Assembly (NCBI GenBank): GCA_002403905.1
Contig: DHIR01000291.1
Coordinates: 1-5,277 of the forward strand
From: Mucilaginibacter sp. UBA4741
GTDB taxonomy: Bacteria; Bacteroidota; Bacteroidia; Sphingobacteriales; Sphingobacteriaceae
Direction of reading: 5' to 3'
Length of the DNA: 5,277 bases
Shown here: positions 1-5,049 of the stretch, piece by piece
How positions within the stretch are numbered: the stretch's first letter is position 1
Layout of the letters: every line of letters starts with the position of its first letter
Position numbers and translations under genes: made by a program
Notes under the pieces: generated by a model
The model's input: only the letters and a program-made list of their open reading frames with translations
The model's database searches: none
Told to the model about the DNA's origin: nothing

Positions 1-66
1 CTCCCCGGTAGGGAGGGCTTTGAATGGAATTTTAACAATAAAAAAAGTCTCCCCTACCGGGGGAGA
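1..66. repeat. G/C-rich inverted repeat, left part of an intergenic element
   Basis: The segment at 1-15 and the segment at 48-66 are near-perfect inverted copies of each other (CTCCCC-GGTA-GGGAG against its complement, one base of length difference). Each is also a small hairpin: CTCCC/GGGAG with a 5-nt loop at 1-15, and TCTCCCC/GGGGAGA with loop TACCG at 48-66. This resembles the short G/C-rich palindromes scattered between genes in many Bacteroidota genomes, which is family knowledge by memory. The element touches the window edge, so its true left end is unknown. The reading frame of the next gene runs open through it, but that extension is probably not translated. Confidence 0.6.
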
Positions 67-79
67 TTTAGAGGGGGCT

Positions 80-298
80 ATGCCACTATTCACTACACGT
101 AAGCAAGAAAAGAAAGTTAAAGTTATCTTTAACAATGGGTTGCTTTTTGTAGAAAAAGAAAATGGCAAACAACAGGCTTTTCCGTTAGAGTGGTTCCCGA
201 AATTATTGAACGCTACTGACGAAGAGCGTGAGGATTGGGTACAAACGGACAAAGGGATACATTTTAACAAGTTGGACATCGATATTGCTACGCAATAG
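80..298 (+). CDS. DUF2442 domain-containing small protein
   Basis: A 72-residue protein. From about residue 12 to the end it reads like the DUF2442 family: a short beta-rich start with FNNG and LLFVE, then PLEWFPKLLNAT followed by DEEREDW, and a C-terminal GIHFNKLDIDI that matches the family's G-IHW-LDEDI signature. The family's biochemical role is not established. Members often sit beside a DUF4160 gene in toxin-antitoxin-like pairs, and any such partner would lie left of the window. I chose ATG at 80, preceded by a purine-rich AGAGGGGG. A TTG at 20 in the same frame would add 20 residues encoded entirely by the inverted repeat at 1-66 and outside the domain. The gene ends just before the hairpin at 301-368. 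Family assignment is fairly secure; function is unknown. Confidence 0.75.
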   Translation: MPLFTTRKQEKKVKVIFNNGLLFVEKENGKQQAFPLEWFPKLLNATDEEREDWVQTDKGIHFNKLDIDIATQ

Positions 299-300
299 AA

Positions 301-368
301 TCAAGAGCCAAGAATAAAGAGTCAAGATAAAACAAGTCTTGGTTCTTGACTTTTGATTCTTGGCTCTT
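301..368. repeat. Heptad-built imperfect hairpin between genes
   Basis: The arms at 303-327 and 344-368 are inverted copies: 13 bp perfect outermost (AAGAGCCAAGAAT with ATTCTTGGCTCTT), then 12 bp with two mismatches. Each arm is a run of 7-nt units with consensus YMAAGAR on the left arm (four units, 301-328) and its complement on the right (units starting at 337, 344, 351 and 358). The element fills almost all of the gap between the DUF2442 gene and the next gene, ending 11 bp before its ATG. It could form an RNA hairpin and act as a terminator or 5'-leader structure, but there is no T-run after either arm, so I call it an interspersed repeat first. Confidence 0.75.
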
Positions 369-379
369 AAATTTCAAAT

Positions 380-1021
380 ATGACTTTCGAAGAGTTTTTT
401 AAAAAGAAGAGAATTGACCTGGCGGCCTTACAACAAGGCGAGCCGGCGCTATTTTCTGAATTTAAAATTTACTACGAGCAAATGGGCGAAAAAAGTTTTG
501 ACCATACCAAAAAATACTGGTTCAATAAAGTTAGGCGGCAATACAATCTGCCACCCGAGGTAAAAACCGAAAAGCCAAAAATTGAAAATCAACTGGCCGA
601 GCAAACAGTAAATGAAGAATTAAGCGAAATGGCTGCGCCATCGCCAAAGGTTGGCTTTACACCACGATTTAAAGCCTCCGCACCGCCCAAACCTGCCGAA
701 GATACTTCGGAAGAAAAGAAGGAAGAAACGCCAGCAGCCACTCAACCCAAAGTTGGGTTTACACCAAGATTTAAAGTCGGAGTTACTAAACCGGTTGAAG
801 TAATATCCGAAGAAAAAGAAGCCGAAGAAGCACCTGTTGAAGACAAACCTAAAGTTGGTTTTACACCACGGTTTAAAGCTGGGGTTACTAAACCTGTTGA
901 AGCGCCGTCCGAAGAAAAGAAAGAAGCAGCACCTGTAGAAGTAAAACCAAACGTTGGTTTTACGCCAAGATTTAAAGTGGGCGTTACTAAACCTGCGCCG
1001 CCAACACCGCCAGAAGAATAA
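380..1021 (+). CDS. Repeat protein with four VGFTPRFK units, function unknown
   Basis: A 213-residue protein with no signal peptide or membrane segment, so probably cytoplasmic. Residues 1-57 form a compact, charged, aromatic-rich N-terminal domain (includes FEEFFKKKRIDL and FDHTKKYWFNKVRRQY). Residues 58-89 are a linker. From residue 90 onward there are four tandem repeats, beginning at residues 90, 124, 158 and 191 and spaced 34, 34 and 33 residues. Each starts with [KN]VGFTPRFK, is followed in three of them by [VA]GVTKP, then by an acidic Glu/Lys/Pro stretch. The repeat part looks disordered apart from the cores. I do not recognise a named family. It lies directly upstream of lepB on the same strand, and the tail of this gene has been duplicated together with the lepB head, so the pairing is old. 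The start is ATG at 380, 11 bp after the hairpin; no strong Shine-Dalgarno is seen. Confidence 0.8.
   Translation: MTFEEFFKKKRIDLAALQQGEPALFSEFKIYYEQMGEKSFDHTKKYWFNKVRRQYNLPPEVKTEKPKIENQLAEQTVNEELSEMAAPSPKVGFTPRFKASAPPKPAEDTSEEKKEETPAATQPKVGFTPRFKVGVTKPVEVISEEKEAEEAPVEDKPKVGFTPRFKAGVTKPVEAPSEEKKEAAPVEVKPNVGFTPRFKVGVTKPAPPTPPEE
647..1018 (+). repeat. Four in-frame tandem repeats of about 102 bp
   Basis: Units start at 647, 749, 851 and 950 (102, 102 and 99 bp apart); the last is truncated at about 69 bp. The most conserved part of each is the 27 bp encoding [KN]VGFTPRFK. The units differ mostly at third codon positions in that core, which suggests the peptide is under selection and the array is not a very recent expansion. 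Arrays like this can change copy number by slippage or recombination, so length variation between strains is expected. Confidence 0.85.
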
Positions 1022-1029
1022 ATTTTCTC

Positions 1030-1055
1030 TGTAACAATTTATCTGTTTAAATATC
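1030..1055 (+). promoter_or_regulatory. Candidate promoter, copy A (TGTAAC-N16-TATC)
   Basis: TGTAAC at 1030-1035 and TATCCAAG from 1052 are separated by 16 bp. The same two boxes with the same spacing occur in the second spacer copy at 1263-1288, while the bases between them have diverged. The arrangement resembles ECF-sigma-type promoters of Bacteroidota (an AAC-containing -35 box and a GTC/ATC-containing -10 box), which is an inference from memory. If active it would transcribe the chimeric remnant and possibly lepB. Confidence 0.35.
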
Positions 1056-1081
1056 CAAGTTTTAGATCAAAACCTAACGGT

Positions 1082-1252
1082 ATGAATTGGAAGTTAAATT
1101 TCAAAAAAAATACTACTGCTGTAAAGCCTAAATCTAAAGCCCGCGAGTGGCTTGATGCTATCGGTTACGCGGTGCTCTTTAAATTTAGAGTTACCCCGAA
1201 ATTTAAACCAGGAGTTACCAAACCTATGCCACCTACACCGCGTGAAGAATGA
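1082..1252 (+). pseudogene. Chimeric ORF: LepB N-terminus fused to repeat-protein C-terminus
   Basis: A 56-codon open frame starting ATG AAT TGG, exactly as lepB does at 1313. Residues 1-33 align with the first 34 residues of LepB (MNWK, NFKK, SKAREWLDAI against SKTREWVDAI) and stop in the first half of the transmembrane segment. Residues 36-56 align with the last 21 residues of the upstream repeat protein (TPKFKPGVTKP, then PPTPREE). The join falls at about 1180-1187 and is in frame. The product would carry LepB's cytosolic tail and half a membrane anchor but no catalytic Ser or Lys, so it cannot be a peptidase. It sits 60 bp after the repeat gene and 60 bp before lepB. I read it as the collapsed remnant of a second repeat-gene/lepB pair; whether it is translated is unknown. 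Confidence 0.7.
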
Positions 1253-1262
1253 ATTTTTCCTT

Positions 1263-1288
1263 TGTAACAATTTTCAACTTTAGGTATC
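1263..1288 (+). promoter_or_regulatory. Candidate lepB promoter, copy B (TGTAAC-N16-TATC)
   Basis: TGTAAC at 1263-1268, 16 bp, then TATCTAAG from 1285. It matches copy A in both boxes and spacing, with AATTT after the first box and AAGTTTT after the second also conserved. A start site a few bases after the second box would lie close to 1295, which disfavours a TTG start there and fits translation from ATG 1313 with a short leader. The ECF-sigma reading is tentative; conservation between two diverged copies is what the sequence shows directly. Confidence 0.4.
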
Positions 1289-1312
1289 TAAGTTTTGAAA
1301 AAACTTAAGCGC

Positions 1313-2416
1313 ATGAATTGGAAGTTCAATTTTAAAAAAGACCCGAAGGCTGTAAATGTTAAAAAATCTAAAACACGCGAATGGGTTGATGCTATAGTTT
1401 TCGCAGTAGTAGTTTCTACCGTGGTAAAGGGCTTGTTGTTTTCGGCTTATGCTATTCCGTCAGGGTCAATGGAAGGCACGCAGCTAACCGGCGATTACCT
1501 GTTTGTAAGCAAAATAAGCTACGGCCCGCGTATTGCTAATACACCTTTGGCTATCCCCTTTACCGAACCAACCCTATACGGTGTTAAAACCTACTGGGAT
1601 ATATTGCAACTACCTTATTTAAGACTACCCGGATTTACCAAAATAAAGAACCGCGACATTGTTGTTTTTAACAAACCAGATGAAGCCGGACCCGAATATA
1701 ACCTGCCTGTTGATGAGCGCACCTGCTTAATTAAACGCTGCCAGGCTATCCCCGGCGATGTGCTGAGCATTATTAATGCGCAGGTTTATATTAATGGCAA
1801 GCCCGCCCCAAATGCACCTAAGCAGCAAACATCATATAATGTTGTAACTAATGGGGTGACTATTAATCCTGATGTTTTGCAGGAACAATGTATAACTATA
1901 CAAAACCAACCGTCGGCAAATACTTATGAAATGGTGATGTCAGAGTCGGCAGCTGCAACGCTTAAAACGCTTTCAAACGTAAAAAGTGTTACCCCGATCA
2001 TTGCAACGGCTGGTATGTATGATGCCGAGATCTTCCCGCATAACGCAAAGTTTAAATGGAACCTGGATAACTTTGGTCCGATAAGATTGCCTAAAAAGGG
2101 CTGGACAACGCCATTAAATGATTCTACGCTTACTTTATACCGCCGTGCGATAGAAGTATACGAGAATAATAAAGTAACCATAAACGGCAAAGACATACTA
2201 ATAAACGGCAAGAAAGCCGACAGCTATACCTTTAAAATGGATTACTACTGGATGATGGGCGATAACCGTCATGACTCTTTAGATTCAAGGTTTTGGGGCT
2301 ATGTACCCGAGGACCATGTTATAGGCAAAGCGGTGCTTACCTGGTTCAGTACAGACTCTACCCAGAATGTTTTTAACAGGGTTAGATGGAATAGGGTGTT
2401 GAGGCCGATAAATTAG
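1313..2416 (+). CDS. lepB: Signal peptidase I (type I leader peptidase)
   Basis: A 367-residue membrane-bound serine protease that removes signal peptides from exported preproteins on the outer face of the inner membrane. A basic cytosolic tail (1-24) ends in SKTREW, followed by one hydrophobic segment (about 25-46). The catalytic serine is in PSGSM (Ser52), and the general-base lysine is in LIKRCQAIPGD (Lys141). The C-terminal box MGDNRHDSLDSR (315-326) runs into FWGYVPEDHVIGKA. The Ser-Lys distance is longer than in E. coli LepB, and about 125 extra residues lie between the lysine box and the GDNR box; such insertions are usual in Bacteroidota LepB. All catalytic motifs are intact. I chose ATG 1313 rather than TTG 1295 because the ATG and MNWK are conserved in the duplicated copy, whereas the TTG is not and an in-frame TAG precedes the copy's ATG. 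The gene probably has its own promoter at 1263-1288. Confidence 0.95.
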   Translation: MNWKFNFKKDPKAVNVKKSKTREWVDAIVFAVVVSTVVKGLLFSAYAIPSGSMEGTQLTGDYLFVSKISYGPRIANTPLAIPFTEPTLYGVKTYWDILQLPYLRLPGFTKIKNRDIVVFNKPDEAGPEYNLPVDERTCLIKRCQAIPGDVLSIINAQVYINGKPAPNAPKQQTSYNVVTNGVTINPDVLQEQCITIQNQPSANTYEMVMSESAAATLKTLSNVKSVTPIIATAGMYDAEIFPHNAKFKWNLDNFGPIRLPKKGWTTPLNDSTLTLYRRAIEVYENNKVTINGKDILINGKKADSYTFKMDYYWMMGDNRHDSLDSRFWGYVPEDHVIGKAVLTWFSTDSTQNVFNRVRWNRVLRPIN

Positions 2417-2417
2417 A

Positions 2418-2454
2418 CGTTGATTTAAATGATTGTGGGATTGCGTTGATTTAA
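2418..2454. repeat. 26-bp-period direct repeat after lepB
   Basis: CGTTGATTTAA occurs at 2418-2428 and again at 2444-2454, 26 bp apart. GATT recurs at 2422, 2431, 2439 and 2448, giving an internal 8-9 bp rhythm. It fills the whole gap between the lepB stop and the convergent stop of the toxin gene. No terminator-like stem with a T-run is visible here. Confidence 0.5.
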
Positions 2455-2783
2455 TTACCCTAACTTCTTGAGTTGATCTAACAAAACAGGTACATCTAAT
2501 CTGATGGTGGAGTAGATAGTTACGGGCGAAACTCCGAAATATTCATGGATCAATTTATTCCTCATTTCTTTTATAAGCCGCCATTGCACTTGTGGATTTT
2601 GATCTTTTATTGAGTCTGATATTTTTGATGCCGCTTCACCGATAATCTCAAATCTCCGGATGATAGCATCCTGGAGCATTAGATCATTTATAAATTCAAA
2701 CTCGGTTTTATCACCGATATATAAAGTATAATTTCTACAGATTCTATTATATCCTGTATGTATACTTTATCAGATCTACTCAT
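2455..2783 (-). pseudogene. hepT: HEPN-family toxin (HepT/DUF86), frameshifted
   Basis: Full-length HepT-like toxins are about 110 residues: helical HEPN ribonucleases of type VII toxin-antitoxin pairs. The gene begins at ATG 2783, overlapping the antitoxin stop by ATGA. The first frame gives MSRSDKVYIQDIIESVEI and then runs to a stop at 2690-2688 (31 residues). The other frame carries YIGDKTEFEF, LQDAIIRRFEIIGEAASKI and the catalytic R-X4-H motif in MRNKLIHEYFG, followed by VLLDQLKKLG. Joining the frames with one restored base in the TATATAT run at 2717-2723 gives 109 residues with family-like spacing throughout. The R-X4-H-X-Y tyrosine, the residue adenylylated by the partner in studied systems, is present. 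As it stands, only a 74-residue C-terminal piece from ATG 2679 could be made. This may be real inactivation or a base-calling error. Confidence 0.8.
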
Positions 2784-3064
2784 AAAATAGTTATTGCAGA
2801 CCGCATAACCTCATCCTTAATAGATGGTTTTAGTGCGCTGTATTCTACAAGGTCGACCTTACATTTTAGTAATGTGGCTATCTCTTCTTCGAGCATTAAC
2901 ATTTTAAAAATTGTAAAATCTTTGGCGGGTTCAATTAGCAGATCAATATCACTATTTGGATGAGTATCTCCTTTGGCAACAGAACCAAAAATAGCTGCAT
3001 GCTTAACCATGTGCCGTTTTAAAACGGGCAAAATAAGTTGCTGATATTGTTGCAATTGAAGCAT
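2780..3064 (-). CDS. mntA: MNT-type nucleotidyltransferase antitoxin (MntA-like)
   Basis: A 94-residue minimal nucleotidyltransferase. In studied type VII pairs this protein neutralises the HEPN toxin by adding AMP groups to a tyrosine near its active site. The signature GS-X10-D-X-D is exact: GSVAKGD followed by SDIDLLIE, at residues 27-41. The third likely metal-binding acid is the Asp of KVDLVEYS (residue 71). Nothing appears broken. It is upstream of the toxin gene and overlaps it by 4 bp (ATGA), as expected for translational coupling. I chose ATG 3064; a TTG at 3070 would add two residues. The use of 'mntA' follows the MntA/HepT naming and has no connection with manganese transport. Substrate specificity toward this toxin is inferred from operon order. 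Confidence 0.88.
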   Translation of the reverse strand: MLQLQQYQQLILPVLKRHMVKHAAIFGSVAKGDTHPNSDIDLLIEPAKDFTIFKMLMLEEEIATLLKCKVDLVEYSALKPSIKDEVMRSAITIL

Positions 3065-3097
3065 ACTCAAAGATAGATTAATTATTTAAAAGAGACG

Positions 3098-3296
3098 AGG
3101 CTGTATTAAAAGTAAAAAAAGAAGAGGCTAAACCAAATTTAATTTTACAGCATAAAAAACGCTGTGTTTCTCTACTCTTTCTTTGTGGTCTCTGTGTTTA
3201 AAAATAAACCTCGGAGCCCTCAAAGAAGGCACAAAGAACACTGAGACCAAAGATTATTTTAGGTGCTTTTTTATTTTAGCGTTGTTGATACAGCCT
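3098..3296. repeat. Gene-free region with palindromic repeat and 9-bp terminal inverted match
   Basis: The gap 3065-3302 holds no gene. Its core is a hairpin: 3181-3200 pairs with 3205-3225 around an AAAA loop, with four mismatches and one unpaired base, and a further inverted match to the left arm lies at 3237-3252. The core word CTTTGTG/CTCTGTG resembles a widespread intergenic palindrome class known from many bacteria. Near the ends, AGGCTGTAT at 3098-3106 is matched exactly in inverse at 3288-3296, which could mark the ends of a small non-autonomous element; no target-site duplication is evident. The region separates the antitoxin promoter side from the 3' end of the M28 peptidase gene. 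Confidence 0.55.
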
Positions 3297-3302
3297 TCTT
3301 TA

Positions 3303-4856
3303 TTAATTTTTCGGAGCGGCGGGTAGTGGCTTGCGCGGTATCATCTCCTCGCGCTGCGATGTATTGTATACAAACGATGCTGTAATTACAGCGGCTTGTT
3401 TCAAATCAGCCTCGCTTAACTTATCGTAGGTATCTTGGTTACTGTGGTGGGTACGGGTACCATAATCCATTGTATCCTGTATAAACTGGAAACCCGGAAT
3501 CCCAATAGCATCAAATGATAAATGATCTGTACCGCCGGTATTATTTATGGTTATGGTACTTGCGCCCATATCTTTAAACGGCGTTAACCATTGCTGAAAT
3601 ATTGGCCCGGCGGCCTGGTTGCCCTGTAAATACACCCCGCGTATTTTACCTGTACCATTATCTAAATTATAATAGGCCGATACTTTTGCCTGCTCAGGTC
3701 TTAACTCCATGGTCTTAGGGTCGCCAAAGTGGTTTAGTACGTAAAAGCGCGAACCAAATAGGCCCTGCTCTTCCGAACTCCATAGTACAATACGTATGGT
3801 ACGGCGGGGTTTAAAGCCCACACGTTTTAAAATACGCATAACCTCCAGCATAACAGCGCTGCCCGCGGCGTTATCAGTTGCGCCGGTAGCCCCATGCCAT
3901 GAGTCCAGGTGACCACCAATAATAACCAATTGATCTTTTAATTTAGGGTCGGTGCCCGGTATCTCGCCAACAACATCATATCCTTGAAGATCATTAGTAA
4001 AAAATTCAGTTTTAATATCGGCATCCATCTGCACTTTAACTCCGGCTTTGGTTAAACGTAAAATACGCTGATAATCTTCGCCACTGGTTTCCAGTTCAGG
4101 CGCAACAGCTTTAGCGGTATCGGCATATGACGCGCCATTAGTGGTGAACACGGTACCATCGGTACCACGTGCCTGGCTCAGCACCAATGCTACTCCCTCG
4201 CTCACATAAAACTTGCTTACAGCACTACGTAAGGCAAGCATCGCTGCTAATGAACCCCTACCCAATCCTGCGCCACGGCGCGGCGCGGCTTGACCTGCAG
4301 CGGTTGCGGTTGCATTAGCCATTGCTGTTAGTGCCGAATCTGTAACACGGTTTGCATCTGCCTTAAAGGTGCTTTCTATATTACCTTTAATATCCATCAT
4401 CACAATTTTGTCTTTTAAAGTGCCCTTGTATTTGGCAAGATCAGCTACGCTGTCTGCTTTAATAACTACAACATCGCCATGTATAGGGCCGTTGGTGCCG
4501 GGTGTCCAGGCTTTTGGTATGGCTATTATAGCTTGATAGTACGGTACGGTTATAGCCGCGTAATTTTTTTGAATTTCCCAGCCTTTACCAAATTTACCCC
4601 AGGCTTCGCGTTTGGCGTTTACCATGCCCCAGGTTTTTAATGAATTTACGGCCCAATCCTGTGCACGTTTTAATCCCGGCGAACCTGCTAAGCGGGGGCC
4701 GGAAACATCGGTTAAGTAAAAGGCGGTTTCCATTACTTTGGACCTATCCATTCCCTCATCCTTAATTCTGTCCAACATTTGTTGGTCGGTTTGGGCAAAA
4801 GCCGACCCAATTGATGCCGCCAAAAGCAGGCAAACGTAAAATAATTTTCTTTTCAT
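3303..4856 (-). CDS. Secreted M28-family zinc metallopeptidase
   Basis: A 517-residue exported peptidase. Residues 1-21 are a signal peptide (KRK, hydrophobic core, cleavage near AFA-Q). Residues 30-110 include LTDVSGPRLAGSPG, the opening typical of the carboxypeptidase Q-like branch of M28. Residues about 120-290 resemble a protease-associated (PA) insert. The catalytic domain carries the expected co-catalytic zinc set: GGHLDSW (His316), GATDNAAG (Asp328), SSEEQGLFGS (catalytic Glu362, ligand Glu363), YYNLDNG (Asp399) and HHSNQDT (His471). By family it should be an amino- or carboxypeptidase acting on peptides in the periplasm or outside the cell; the exact specificity cannot be read from sequence. 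An Ala/Gly/Arg-rich low-complexity stretch (about 177-213) interrupts the PA-like part. ATG 4856 is fixed by the signal peptide and by the promoter 24 bp upstream. It is transcribed alone. Confidence 0.93.
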   Translation of the reverse strand: MKRKLFYVCLLLAASIGSAFAQTDQQMLDRIKDEGMDRSKVMETAFYLTDVSGPRLAGSPGLKRAQDWAVNSLKTWGMVNAKREAWGKFGKGWEIQKNYAAITVPYYQAIIAIPKAWTPGTNGPIHGDVVVIKADSVADLAKYKGTLKDKIVMMDIKGNIESTFKADANRVTDSALTAMANATATAAGQAAPRRGAGLGRGSLAAMLALRSAVSKFYVSEGVALVLSQARGTDGTVFTTNGASYADTAKAVAPELETSGEDYQRILRLTKAGVKVQMDADIKTEFFTNDLQGYDVVGEIPGTDPKLKDQLVIIGGHLDSWHGATGATDNAAGSAVMLEVMRILKRVGFKPRRTIRIVLWSSEEQGLFGSRFYVLNHFGDPKTMELRPEQAKVSAYYNLDNGTGKIRGVYLQGNQAAGPIFQQWLTPFKDMGASTITINNTGGTDHLSFDAIGIPGFQFIQDTMDYGTRTHHSNQDTYDKLSEADLKQAAVITASFVYNTSQREEMIPRKPLPAAPKN

Positions 4857-4880
4857 GATGCGAGTGAGTCAGTTATAAAA

Positions 4881-4911
4881 CAAACTTATCCAATTATAGC
4901 TGCAAAACAAA
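4881..4911 (-). promoter_or_regulatory. Bacteroidota-type promoter of the M28 peptidase gene
   Basis: Read on the minus strand: TTTG (4911-4908), 19 bp, then TAAGTTTG (4888-4881), an exact match to the TAnnTTTG -7 element with a TTTG -33 element at the usual spacing. The -7 box ends 24 bp before the ATG at 4856, giving a short leader. Confidence 0.65.
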
Positions 4912-4988
4912 TAGCTGCTTAAACAAAGTTGTGGTATAAAGGCCGGAGTAATTGTACTGTATGAATACACCTGAATACAGTTTAAATA

Positions 4989-5037
4989 TTAATAATATCG
5001 AACACCGAATTTCCAATGTTGAATGATGAAGTAATAA
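4989..5037. repeat. Heptad-periodic tandem repeat
   Basis: Seven consecutive 7-nt units from 4989 to 5037 all end in AA. The five central ones (4996-5030) fit NNNYGAA, with one CAA in place of GAA (for example TATCGAA, CACCGAA, TGTTGAA). There is no in-frame coding signal. It lies in the divergent gap between the M28 gene and the small gene that follows. It resembles degenerate heptad repeats seen between genes in other Bacteroidota, from memory. Confidence 0.6.
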
Positions 5038-5046
5038 TTATATTTG
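5019..5046 (+). promoter_or_regulatory. Candidate promoter abutting the small gene
   Basis: TTG at 5019-5021, 17 bp, then TATATTTG at 5039-5046, an exact TAnnTTTG. The -7 box ends only 3 bp before ATG 5050, so transcription would begin at or just inside the start codon. That means a nearly leaderless message, a downstream start at ATG 5068, or a chance match in A+T-rich DNA. Confidence 0.35.
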
Positions 5047-5049
5047 GAT

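Larger units (their letters stand above)
956..1414 (+). repeat. Diverged direct duplication, 231-bp offset
   Basis: Copy A (about 956-1180) and copy B (about 1187-1414) each consist of the last 21 sense codons of the repeat protein, its stop codon, a 60-bp spacer and the first 33-34 codons of lepB. The two stop codons (1019, 1250) and the two lepB-type ATGs (1082, 1313) are both exactly 231 bp apart. Inside the spacer, a 2-bp gain is balanced by a 2-bp loss, and copy A lacks one AAA codon of the lepB part. By hand count there are about 23 differences in 33 lepB codons and 17 in the 21-codon tail, roughly half at third positions. The duplication is therefore old and diverged. Confidence 0.85.

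Noticed and set aside
301..368. CRISPR array or intrinsic terminator
   Set aside because: The 7-nt units have no spacers of CRISPR size, and neither arm is followed by a T-run typical of intrinsic terminators.
1295..1312. TTG start for lepB adding MKKLKR
   Set aside because: The duplicated copy lacks an equivalent start, and the candidate promoter would place the transcript start near or after this TTG.
1924..2211. Minus-strand open frame of 95 codons inside lepB
   Set aside because: It lies wholly within the insertion region of lepB on the opposite strand and has no recognisable domain; lepB's motifs on both sides prove the plus-strand frame.
2717..2723. Programmed ribosomal frameshift in the HEPN toxin gene
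   Set aside because: The site does not fit an X-XXY-YYZ slippery heptamer and no downstream stimulatory hairpin is apparent; a simple one-base loss explains it.
3068..3075. TATCTTTG (minus strand), an exact TAnnTTTG, as promoter of the antitoxin-toxin operon
   Set aside because: It ends 3 bp before ATG 3064 and has no TTTG/TTG at the proper distance upstream, so I could not support it as a promoter.
3147..3165. Terminator hairpin ACAGC/GCTGT for the M28 gene or antitoxin operon
   Set aside because: The stem is only 5 bp with a 9-nt loop and is not followed by a continuous T-run.
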